The notes beneath the pieces were generated by a model. That model worked only from the letters and a program-made list of their open reading frames with translations. It was not told the origin of the DNA and searched no databases. A DNA stretch of 64,000 nt, taken from contig CALNXK010000025.1 in the NCBI GenBank assembly GCA_942486035.1, positions 2,673,501 through 2,737,500 on the forward strand, in the 5' to 3' direction. Below are positions 10,845 to 19,305 of the stretch, in pieces (within the stretch, counting starts at the first letter, position 1; each line of letters begins with the position of its first letter). Origin of the DNA: Porites lobata. Lineage: Eukaryota; Cnidaria; Anthozoa; Scleractinia; Poritidae. A program made the translations under genes and the position numbers.

Positions 10845-12062
10845 ATGAAAGGTGGTCACAAGCTGCGTGCTCTCATTTGTGGCTTTCTTTGTGTGTTAGC
10901 GATTAGTACTTATCATCTTTTGGAAGAATTCCAACGCATCTTGATCGAAATGCCCAGTCTTATTAATATATACACAAACCGGACTGCGATAGTGAATCAT
11001 GACGTGCTGACCCTTGAAAACAAATCAAAGGTGGTGGTTTTGGTCTACACCAAGTTTGGTAAAAATGAAAAGTGGATACAGAGACCAGGTTCGTGTTATA
11101 ACAAGAACAACGCCAACTCTAAAGAATGCCCCTTGCTACAAAAATTTGAGATCACTTACAACAAAACGAGGTTTACGGAGAGCAACTTTGTAATGTTCGA
11201 AGCCAGAGACATGCCGAGTTTACCCCACCTCAAAATGTTGTTAAAAGGAAGACCCATCTCACAACGTTGGGTGTTTGCGTTATGGGAAAGTCCTAATCAT
11301 TTTAATTACACGAAGCCATTTCACGGTTTATTTAACCTAACATGGACTTATAGAAGGGATTCAGATATTTGGGGACCATATGGTAGCTACATACAACTCA
11401 ACACCGAAGATCCGATCTACAAAAACAAAAAGAGACCACTCAAAGATTTTACGCAAGGAAAATCAATGCTTGTGGCTTGGATGGTTTCCAACTGCAGGGC
11501 TAAGTTAAGGCTCAAATTTGTCCGCGAGCTAAAAAAGTTCATCCAAGTTGATGTGTTCGGAGGATGTTCTGATAGAATCTTTGGTGAGTGGCGATTATGT
11601 CCAAAAACAAAACAAAGCAACTCCTATTGCCTGAAGAAGTATAAGTTCTACCTTTCTTTTGAGAATGCCTTATGCGAGGATTACATCACCGAAAAGTACT
11701 GGGATAATCTTGGTGAGGCGAATGTGATTCCTGTTGTAATGGGTGGTGCTGACTATACCAAGCTAGCCATACCTGGTTCATATATCAATGTTTTGGACTT
11801 CAAATCTGTGAAGCAACTGGCAGAATATCTTCATTATCTGAACGGAAACGATACGGCTTATAATGAATATTTTATATGGAGGCACAAATACCAAGTACTT
11901 CCCCGCAGTGCAAGGTCATTATGCAACATCTGTGAGTGGTTTGTTTCGAAACATTCGCACGAAATGAAAGTTTATAATGATCTTACAGAATACTGGGTGG
12001 AAAAAGGGAGATGTGGAGCAAAAAATTATCTTATTTTGAGAATGATAAACACGTCAAGTTAA
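10845..12062 (+). CDS. Alpha-1,3-fucosyltransferase (GT10), array copy 1
   Basis: A 405-residue, single-exon glycosyltransferase of CAZy family GT10. The family transfers fucose from GDP-fucose to N-acetylglucosamine or similar acceptors in the Golgi. A short cytosolic N-terminus is followed by a signal-anchor helix at about residues 8-24 (type II topology). The stem region runs to about residue 60, then comes the catalytic domain. RWVFALWESPNH (141-152) and LFNLTWTYRRDSDIWGPYG (162-180) match the conserved N-terminal catalytic-domain motifs. The GT10 signature SFENALCEDYITEKYW is at 271-286 and carries the GDP-fucose binding residues. Candidate N-glycosylation sites include NRT at 45 and NLT at 164. 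The C-terminus has a Cys-rich CNICEW segment (360-365), as in metazoan family members. It is the first of four same-strand copies and pairs most closely with copy 2 (shared VLDFKSV and the YLHYLN segment). The exact acceptor and linkage cannot be read from sequence. Confidence 0.93.
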   Translation: MKGGHKLRALICGFLCVLAISTYHLLEEFQRILIEMPSLINIYTNRTAIVNHDVLTLENKSKVVVLVYTKFGKNEKWIQRPGSCYNKNNANSKECPLLQKFEITYNKTRFTESNFVMFEARDMPSLPHLKMLLKGRPISQRWVFALWESPNHFNYTKPFHGLFNLTWTYRRDSDIWGPYGSYIQLNTEDPIYKNKKRPLKDFTQGKSMLVAWMVSNCRAKLRLKFVRELKKFIQVDVFGGCSDRIFGEWRLCPKTKQSNSYCLKKYKFYLSFENALCEDYITEKYWDNLGEANVIPVVMGGADYTKLAIPGSYINVLDFKSVKQLAEYLHYLNGNDTAYNEYFIWRHKYQVLPRSARSLCNICEWFVSKHSHEMKVYNDLTEYWVEKGRCGAKNYLILRMINTSS

Positions 12063-12390
12063 ACTCACTAGCGATTCCATCTAGTCTGGATACATTAGTA
12101 TATTGTGACTGTAATTAAAGTTGGACAACAGAGATAGCGTTATTTGGCATAATTTATTCAAATTATTTCGCTGTTTCTGATTGGCTCTGATCCCAAGGCT
12201 AATTCTTTAATTACCACCTGGCGCTACTTTTGTAGAGTATCTGCAAGAAAAAAAAAAAAGAAAAAGAAAAAGAAAAAAAACCGTTTGTTTATATCCTGTA
12301 AACCAAGGTGCTGAGAAGCAGCTTTAAGTTTTGAAGAAATTCTACTCGGAGATAGGCTTTTTAAGACCTTAGAAAAATTTTGCCTTAATT
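12063..12390. other. 3' flank of fucosyltransferase 1
   Basis: TAGCGATTCCATCTAGTCTGG follows the stop within 20 bases and is matched after copy 2 (GCGATTTCATCTAGTCTGG), so the duplicated unit includes 3' UTR. An A/G-rich simple repeat lies at 12,248-12,281. No other gene seen. Confidence 0.5.
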
Positions 12391-12515
12391 CCTGTGCGGC
12401 GTTTTCACAGTCCCTCTCGGTCAATTCACTTCGGTGACGCACGCATCCTTCGCTTGGACCACCTAACCTGAAACGCTTTGGCCGCGTGGAATAATGAGGC
12501 CGCTAGGGACTAGGC
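12391..12515. mobile_element. MITE family with GGGACTAGG terminus, copy 1
   Basis: Shares with 22,459-22,612 and 38,255-38,402 the ordered blocks CTCGGTCAATTCACTTCGGTG, TTCGCTTGGACCAC, GAAACGCTTTGGCCG and GGAATAATGAGGC, ending GGGACTAGGC. It is non-coding. The left end is worn compared with the copy at 22,459. Confidence 0.75.
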
Positions 12516-12589
12516 AAAGTAATATTTTGAATGAATCGATAAAACAATGGAATTTGTCTTTTGTTATATGATGTGAATAATAATGCTGA

Positions 12590-12660
12590 TCTCGGAGGCT
12601 GTTATCCACCACAGCCGATTAAACACCCTCCTCGATCTGCATAATTCTTCACATCATACT
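12590..12660. repeat. Second copy of the window-edge foldback repeat
   Basis: GAGGCTGTTATCCACCACAG, then CTCCTCGATCTGCATAATTC. The ATGCATAATTCTTCACATCATAC end matches positions 80-113. Confidence 0.5.
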
Positions 12661-12820
12661 CAGCCTCATTTTATAATTTTTTCATTAAATACTAAAACGG
12701 AGATAGTACTCGCGTTCTGATTTGTTAAAAATCTACTGGTATGTATTTTTTATAACGGTTAACACATGGAAAATGGCATTCAATCCGCATAAACTGGCTC
12801 TTGAGTTTCCGTGGGTAGTA

Positions 12821-13249
12821 AGGCTGCGTGCAAACGGATGCAACAACTCCCAACATTGTTGCGCCAACAATGTTGGGAGTTGTTGCGTGCGTGTTGGCAG
12901 TGGTGTGCAAAGGGATGCAAAAACTCCCAGCATTGTTGGGACCTGCATGTACATCTTGGGAAGGAGACAACCCAGAAGTCTTTGTAAACCATGCGTAATG
13001 AGCGTGCGTGGCCCCAACAATGTTGGAAGAGCTGTGCAAACGGATCCAACATTGTTGCGCTTCGCTTCGGCGATCACGGAGCAAAAGAAATGTTGGGAGT
13101 TGTTGGCTGAAAAGTTTGACCGGTTCCAAACTTTGCGCAACAACATCCAACAACATGCAACAGGATGTGCAAACGGACGCAACTTGTAACATTCAACATT
13201 GTTGGGAGTTGTTGACCAACAATGTTGCGTTCGTTTTCGCGGGGCTTAA
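12821..13249 (-). repeat. CAACATTGTTG-rich cluster (two or three overlapping copies)
   Basis: A 430-bp patch of repeated CCCAACATTGTTG and GTTGGGAGTTGTTG palindromes. Positions 13,083-13,249 are a full copy in reverse orientation, ending CGGGGCTT, the complement of the AGCCCCG start elsewhere. Upstream lie partial copies separated by unrelated DNA (CATGTACATCTTGGGAAGG). Open frames on both strands here are artefacts of the repeat. Confidence 0.75.
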
Positions 13250-13291
13250 AGAACTATTTTTGAAAAGCTCAAAAATGGAATAATTAATTAA

Positions 13292-13651
13292 TTGATTAAT
13301 TTACTTACTCAACCCCTGTCTCTTAGTTTAAAAGCGTTAGTTTCCTCATTAGACCGCAAGCGGTCGTCCCGTTTTGGGGTACCACTGGAAATACACAGAT
13401 ATCAAGGGACTAACTTCGAGTCTAAAGTTATGCCAGAAGTGTGTAAGCTCTTGGACATTGAGAAAACGAGAACGACTCCGCTACATCCACAGTCGGACGG
13501 CCAGGTAGAACGTTACAATCGAACATTGATAGAAATGCTTCGAGGCAAGTTGAAAGAGAGTCAAGGCGATTGGGACAAGCAACTTCCCACGTTCATGATG
13601 GCGTACAGTCTTTCCTCAGAGCCACTCTACGCGAGCGAAAATGTAAAATGA
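13292..13651 (+). pseudogene. Ty3/gypsy-type LTR retrotransposon integrase fragment
   Basis: About 95 residues after a short unrelated lead read as the integrase core of a Ty3/gypsy polyprotein: FGVPLEIHRYQGTNFESKVM, then TTPLHPQSDGQVERYNRTL and GDWDKQLPTFMMAY. HPQSDGQVERYNRTL is the diagnostic stretch around the last catalytic glutamate (the E of VERYNR). The aspartate expected in H-S-D-Q-G has become tyrosine (HRYQG), and both flanks run into unrelated DNA within a few residues. This is a dead internal fragment: no LTRs, reverse transcriptase or gag are nearby. Confidence 0.85.
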
Positions 13652-13740
13652 TGCGATGTGATTCAAAAGAAAAAAAAAAGAGACTGCTCGAAGTCTATTT
13701 CCTCATCATCTAGTATTCGCTGTTGGGTAACATTTGACCA

Positions 13741-13925
13741 CTCTAGAAAATACCATAACATACCATAATACTCTTTGTTGGTCACTCCAAAATTTTGCAT
13801 AAGCATTGTTTGTGGTTTCTCTTGGGGCTATTTTCTCCCAAGAGAAACTAAAAACAATATGCTCACGCAAAATTTTGGAGTGACTAATAAAGAGTATTAT
13901 GGTATGTTATGGTATTGTCTGGAGT
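13741..13925. repeat. Foldback element with arms of about 75 bases
   Basis: TACCATAACATACCATAATACTCTT followed by TGTTGGTCACTCCAAAATTTTGC is matched in reverse by GCAAAATTTTGGAGTGAC, AAAGAGTATTATGGTATGTT and ATGGTATTGTC. The loop includes CTCTTGGG/CCCAAGAG. Non-coding. Confidence 0.85.
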
Positions 13926-14780
13926 GATCAATTGTTAAAAAGTTAATTACAAAGCTTGAAAGTAGTCTTCACAGCGGTTACTTTTAGCACGCGCCCTCCA
14001 AAGGCTTTTTTCTTTCCGTTGCCGGACCAGAGGTTTTCGGGGAGTGGGCCATCAATGAACTGTTTCCATAGTTTTTACACGAGCTGTGAAAGAGATGGTT
14101 CTCTGATCTCAGGTTAGGCGGACCTACAATGTAAGAAGAATGATTTCGAATGACGAATGCCTAGGTGATTCTAATATCATTGAGATCGAGAAAGACAATA
14201 TTACAGTGCGACTAGTGTAACCGCGGCCACTTAGTTAATTAAGAATCTAGTGTTGCGTTCTATTCAATTAACGTATTGCACATCCACTTTTGTTGGGAAA
14301 TGTATAAAAGGAAGTAATGACGATATAGCAGATTTTTGGAGCACTGGTCTTTATTCAACAAAAGGCGAGGTCAGATTTAAGCTTATGCAACTTTATATTC
14401 TATACTCTTTATTTCAAGGTTTACTTTGAGTGCCGATAATATCTGGTTCTGACTTAATAGCTGCAACTTCATTTAAAATGTGCATAGAGAAATACAAAGA
14501 CTTGGTCAAGGTAACTCGATTATGACCGATTGATCCGCTATAGAACGTCTGCGTGGGAGTCTACGCTATGTGTGCTTTTGGGAGAATTTTGTAATTGTGC
14601 GCTGGGTTGGAATTTAGTTAAGAGAAATTTCAGGACAGTCCACATTTCAGTGACATTTTTACATCACTGTATTCTTTAAATACCCCTTAAAATACGTACA
14701 GTTTAATAGACAAGGTAGGTTAGAACTATTTTGAATCATACAAAGAATTCTCGAGGATTTTGTCAGTTTTAAACTACTTT
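13926..14780. other. Intergenic; fragment of another dispersed repeat
   Basis: TCAATGAACTGTTTCCATAG and neighbouring bases at about 14,052-14,110 recur at 55,818-55,870 in GTF3A intron 5. A possible promoter lies at 14,303. No coding gene recognised. Confidence 0.4.
14303..14510 (+). promoter_or_regulatory. Candidate TATA box and 5' exon for fucosyltransferase 2
   Basis: TATAAAAG at 14,303-14,310 is followed about 200 bases later by a good splice donor, CAAG|GTAACT, at 14,510/14,511. The next matching acceptor before the coding exon is TTCTAG at 16,111. This would give an intron of about 1.6 kb. It is an inference from signal spacing only. Confidence 0.25.
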
Positions 14781-15222
14781 TTGAAATTGATATTAAAATT
14801 ATTCTCGAGAATTCTTGGGATGATACCCAAGAAGGTGAAAACAATTCATACAGACCGGGTTTCGCTCTTGAAAATTCTCGGGAAACAATATCCGAGAATT
14901 TTTATGTCTGCTTTGTCAAGATTCACAAGAAATCCTGAGAATTCCTTAGATTAATCCTGTTCCCTAGAATTCTTGGAAATCATTTCGCACGAGAGCAGTT
15001 TTAAGTCTTGCTCTCTGGTAATTATGTTTCTCTAAAAATTTAATAAAAGAACGGATTTTGTCCGTGATATTTATACAATAACCGGTAGCCTTACAGGTGT
15101 TTCTAACAAGTGTTGGATACTGGCACATGAAGAACTACCATCCAAACTGATTGTTGAGCTGTTACAACGCTTCAGTAGTTGAAAGACCTTGAAGGATTTA
15201 TCAGCACCCAAATGAAAAAAGG
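14781..15222 (+). repeat. Duplicated block A (upstream of fucosyltransferase 2)
   Basis: Shares with 17,698-18,118 a series of ordered matches: GAGAATT...GGGATGAT, CAAGAAGGTGA, TTTGTCAAGA, ATCATTTCGCACGAGAG, then a block ACCGGTAG.CTTACAGGTGTTTCTA, TTGGATACTGG and ATCAGCACCCA. It lies about 0.94 kb upstream of the copy 2 ATG. Block B lies about 1.19 kb upstream of the Kelch ATG. The two blocks mark the tandem duplication unit. Confidence 0.75.
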
Positions 15223-15975
15223 AGTTTTCTAGACAACTTTACCTCCAGTAAGGGTGCAGTCCCTGATACAGTGTCGTGTTCCCGACCCTCATCCCCCTTC
15301 CCCCCCTCCTACTCCTCTCCTTGATAATTCCACCACCATAAACCTCTCACGAGCTGGTATACGTAGTGCATACCTAGAGTTTGAAGGGGGAATTTTATGG
15401 TATTAAATTGATTTGACAGTAAGGTAGTACAGACACTGTTTTAAGCCAATTGCATACAATTGTCGCAATTTGTTACTGACGATATCACATGATTACCTTG
15501 TTATAGGAACTGTTAACGTTTCGTGAAATTAACGCGAGATTCAAATATTCTTGTTAATTAAGTCGCTTTCAGTTTTGTTAGCGTTTATTGATTTCCACAC
15601 AAGTAATTAAGGGAGGCTTTAATTTCCACCACAAAAATATCCATATTACCGATAACCTCAAGACATTCATTCTTGACAGCGGAAAAGAGCAGTTTTCTTC
15701 TATGCGCGTAAATTTAAGTGGCATTAGTCTCAAACACCATTATTAACCCACAAGGACGTTAATATCCTAGAATACGTTATAACCTATTTAGGAAAAAAAA
15801 ACAGCGATATGATTTTCTGTGGAGTTTGTCTTTGCTCTGAAAAGATCTAGAACTTCGGGCGGGTAACATTTGTCTTTTATGGGGCATGACATGACATTAC
15901 ATGGCTCTATAATATGCCAGCGAAAATCTCAAATCAGCCTTTTTTGTAATTTTAACCCCTCCCCCCCCCAAAAAA
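15223..15975. other. Intergenic, upstream of fucosyltransferase 2
   Basis: No gene or named repeat recognised. C-rich stretches at about 15,290-15,320 and a C run at 15,959-15,969. Confidence 0.4.
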
Positions 15976-16165
15976 ATTGTCAATTTACTGATTTGCCAAA
16001 GAAACGGACTTGTCATATTGTTTTTACTTTAGACTGGTTGATAATGAAATTGCAAAAAAATTAGGGGAAAATTAATAACCAATTCCTCACCCCTTGTTTA
16101 CTTTGTTCTAGCTCATGTGTATTTAACGAGTTCAGTCACCTGCTAAATGAGAAACGTAAAACGCT
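15976..16165 (+). promoter_or_regulatory. Conserved 5' block with splice acceptor, fucosyltransferase 2
   Basis: Alignable with the blocks before fucosyltransferase 1 and the Kelch gene: GATTTGCCAAAGAAACGGAC, TTGTCATAT, GACTGGTTGAT, AATTAATAACCAA, and a pyrimidine tract ending TTCTAG at 16,111. The acceptor-to-ATG distance is 54 bases, as in copy 1. Confidence 0.55.
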
Positions 16166-17398
16166 ATGAAGATCAAACGTGCTCACTCGCTAAGGTATCT
16201 CCTTTGGGGTTTTCTTTGTGTATTCACTATTAGCCTTTATCTTCACTTGGATGAAGCGAAGTGGCTTGAAAAACAACAGATCAAGATAAAAATGTCCAGT
16301 CTAACTGATAATCACACAAACCGGACCGCGATAGAGAAGAACGTGCCAACGCTACAAAATAAATCAAAGGTGGTGGTTTTGGTCTACACCAGGTTTGGTA
16401 AAAAAGAAAAGTGGATAAAGGATTCAGGTTCTTGTTATAACATGAACCACACAGAGTCTAAAAACTGCCTCTTCTTGCACAAATTTGACATCACCTATGA
16501 CAAACAGCGTTTTGCGGAGAGCGACCTTGTTGTGTTTCATGCGAGAGACATGCCGACTTTACGTCACCTCAAAGCGTTGTTGAAAGAACGACCCATGCCA
16601 CAACGTTGGGTGTTTTCGTTATGGGAAAGTCCTAATCATTTCTCCTATACAAAGCCATTTCACGGTTTATTCAACCTAACATGGACTTACAGAAGAGATT
16701 CAGATATTTGGGGACCATATGGTAGCTACATTCAACTCAGCAGCGAAGATCCGATAGCTGGACGCCAGAAGAGACCACCGTCAGATTTTACGCGAGGAAA
16801 GTCAAACATTGTGGCCTGGATAGTTTCTAACTGCAAAGCTAAGTTAAGGCTTAAGTTTGTCCGCGAGCTAAAAAAGTTCATCAAGGTTGATGTGTTCGGT
16901 AAATGCTCCGGGAGAGTCTTCGGTGAGTCGCGAGCATGTCCAAAAACAAAACAAAGCAAATTCGATTGCCTGAAGAAGTATAAATTCTACCTTTCCTTTG
17001 AGAATTCCTTATGCGAGGATTACATCACCGAAAAGTACTGGGATAATCTTGGTGAGACGAATGTGATCCCTGTTGTAATGGGAGGTGCTGACTATACCAA
17101 GCTAGCCATACCTGGTTCATATATCAATGTTTTGGACTTCAAATCTGTGGAGCAACTCGCGGGATACCTCCATTATTTGAACAGAAACGATACAGCTTAT
17201 AACGAATACTTCAAATGGAGGCAAAAATACCAAGTATTAACCGCGGGCATTGGAATGACATTATGCAACATCTGTCAATGGTTTGCTTCGAAATTTTCTC
17301 GTGAAACGAAAGTTTATCATGACCTCACCGAATACTGGGTACAAAAGGGAAGATGTGGAACAAAAAATCATCTTGTTTTGAGTATGATTAACAAATAA
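16166..17398 (+). CDS. Alpha-1,3-fucosyltransferase (GT10), array copy 2
   Basis: 410 residues, single coding exon, same architecture as the other array members. A basic N-terminus (MKIKRAHSLR) leads into a signal anchor at about residues 10-27, then a short stem and the GT10 catalytic domain. RWVFSLWESPNH, LFNLTWTYRRDSDIWGPYG and the signature SFENSLCEDYITEKYW are all intact, so the enzyme is probably active. The predicted role is Golgi transfer of fucose from GDP-fucose to glycan acceptors. It is closest to copy 1 across the C-terminal third (VLDFKSVEQLA and the YLHYLN segment), and the 5' flank, 3' flank and 54-base leader are also shared. This is a tandem duplicate. The acceptor specificity is unknown. 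Confidence 0.93.
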   Translation: MKIKRAHSLRYLLWGFLCVFTISLYLHLDEAKWLEKQQIKIKMSSLTDNHTNRTAIEKNVPTLQNKSKVVVLVYTRFGKKEKWIKDSGSCYNMNHTESKNCLFLHKFDITYDKQRFAESDLVVFHARDMPTLRHLKALLKERPMPQRWVFSLWESPNHFSYTKPFHGLFNLTWTYRRDSDIWGPYGSYIQLSSEDPIAGRQKRPPSDFTRGKSNIVAWIVSNCKAKLRLKFVRELKKFIKVDVFGKCSGRVFGESRACPKTKQSKFDCLKKYKFYLSFENSLCEDYITEKYWDNLGETNVIPVVMGGADYTKLAIPGSYINVLDFKSVEQLAGYLHYLNRNDTAYNEYFKWRQKYQVLTAGIGMTLCNICQWFASKFSRETKVYHDLTEYWVQKGRCGTKNHLVLSMINK

Positions 17399-17697
17399 AG
17401 TAAAAATCCTGTAGCGATTTCATCTAGTCTGGGGAATACATTCTTCTTATTGGACAGTTTCAAGTGTGTAAAATCGTAGGATGCAGGTTATATTTAGTAA
17501 AAGAGACGAGTAAAAATATCCCACGACACTCCTCAGTAGACAATCCATTTAGGGACCTTTTATTCAACTCGAGGGTATAAAATAGAACTAACTAAAAGTG
17601 CGTACTTTTACATGTAACGAGAATGCGTGAAAGGCTAACGCGACTCCTTTTGCTGTAATTCCAATTTTTTGCTCGCTTATGCAACGCTGTTGATGAT

Positions 17698-18118
17698 TGG
17701 TTATAAATTTATATTTGCAATTATTCCTGAGAATTTTGGGGATGATCTGCAAGAAGGTGAGTGAAATTCTTGTAGAGACTTTCTTAAAAATTCTCAGTAG
17801 TTACAGCGAGGAATTTCCTATAGTCCCAAGCTTTGTCAAGAATTCTGAAAGATTTACCCTGTTCCCAAGGACTCAAGTACTCCTGGGAATCATTTCGCAC
17901 GAGAGTAGTTTTAGTACCTAGTATCTTTCTTTATAAAGTTAATTAGAGAACGGTTTTCTTATTTCATATTTATGTAATGACCGGTAGTCTTACAGGTGTT
18001 TCTATCAGGTTTTGGATACTGGTAAGTGTAGAACTACTGTGGACGTTGAGTTGTGATGACCGGTGCTTGGACTCAGTGATGACTGAAACGGATGCATCAG
18101 CACCCATTCGGAAAAATA
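17698..18118 (+). repeat. Duplicated block B (upstream of the Kelch gene)
   Basis: Second copy of the block at 14,781-15,222, at roughly the same distance from the next gene. See block A for the shared segments. Confidence 0.75.
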
Positions 18119-19031
18119 TAATTCACCACTTTATTTTTGTTTTCTTTCTTTCTTTTTTTCTATCACTCCTCCTGCCCTAAGGATCAGTTCACTGTTTTAA
18201 TTTTCAAATTTGGTACTCAAGATTTTACTGATAAAGGTCTTCTAAATATCCGGCTGATCCTCACTGGTTTGTCCTTGTGGTTTTGCCTTCAAAATTGTTT
18301 CTGAGACAGTCAAGTTAGCCTTTCTCGTAGCTTGCGATTAAAACAGCCGTCACTACCCGCTCCTTGAGCTCGCTCCTCCTAGGAACTTTTCTAGAGGTGA
18401 GGGCCCAGGAGAGAAAGCTGTTTTCGCAGGCTTTCTTTCTCGCGGTGCCCATTGTCAGCTGCACTGAGTTATACATTCGCATCCTGTTATTCATTTAAGA
18501 ACCTGTTTTTTGGGCTGAAATTTGATAGTTAGGCCTCCTCTGTACAAGAAACTGCTCTTTAGCCTAAAATTTGAAACAGGCTCATCTTTTCTAAATTCTA
18601 TTTAAAAAGTTCTGTAAACTTAAGAAGATAATGTTGACTTAAGATAAGTCAGCATTCAGGATCCTCTTTGTAGACATGCGTGCCGTATTCACTCCAACTC
18701 CAGCTGTAATTGTATGAAGATTTTACTTTCAGAAATGAACTGAATACCCCCAAATACTCTTTAAAAATAGCTAGAAAGTATTTTTTTCCTTCTTCAGAAA
18801 GTAACAACCTTTTTAAGAACCTAAATTTGTGCTCATTATCATTTATGTAAGAACCTGCTTAGGCAAATGGGAAAATGCAGATTGTTAGTCGCCGGTTTTT
18901 ACTGTACTTCAAGAATAGCAATAATAAAACGAATCTCATTTTGAACTGCGACTTGAGACCTGGCAATTGTCTTTTGAATGCCTGCGGATATCTTAACTTT
19001 GTCGTTAAAGTAATTTCAGCCAATGCAAAGA
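18119..19031. other. Intergenic, upstream of the Kelch gene
   Basis: No gene recognised. A pyrimidine-rich stretch lies at 18,137-18,178. Confidence 0.4.
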
Positions 19032-19222
19032 AAAATTGTCATATTCTAGTTTGCCAAAGAAAACAACTTGTCATATCTGATATTTCTATAGGGTTTGGTT
19101 GATCAGAAAGGCTTGTCAGGAAAATATTTAATTAAGGAAAGTAATTAAACAGACGTTCATTTCTTCTTCAGTTTATTATTAATCGAACATGTATTTAACA
19201 CGCTCAGTTAACTGTAAAGCCT
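19032..19222 (+). promoter_or_regulatory. Fucosyltransferase-type 5' block in front of the Kelch gene
   Basis: AATTGTCATATTCTAGTTTGCC, AAAGAAAACAACTTGTCATAT, GGTTTGGTTGATCAG and, after an acceptor (CTTCTTCAG at 19,171), CATGTATTTAACACGCTCAG line up with the blocks in front of fucosyltransferases 1 and 2 (CATGTGTATTTAACGAGTTCAG in copy 2). Similarity stops about 80 bases before the Kelch ATG. The Kelch gene may therefore be transcribed from a fucosyltransferase-type promoter. Confidence 0.6.
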
Positions 19223-19305
19223 TGGGAATCGTTAGTCCGCAAACTTAGCCAAAAATTGTGGAGTGAATATTTGCTCGTATACCTGCTTGCTGATAGCTTT
19301 GTCCG

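Noticed and set aside
12722..13283. Overlapping open frames of 90-155 codons on both strands
   Set aside because: They are produced by the CAACATTGTTG palindromic repeats, which lack stops in several frames. The peptides are repeat-derived and occur on both strands.
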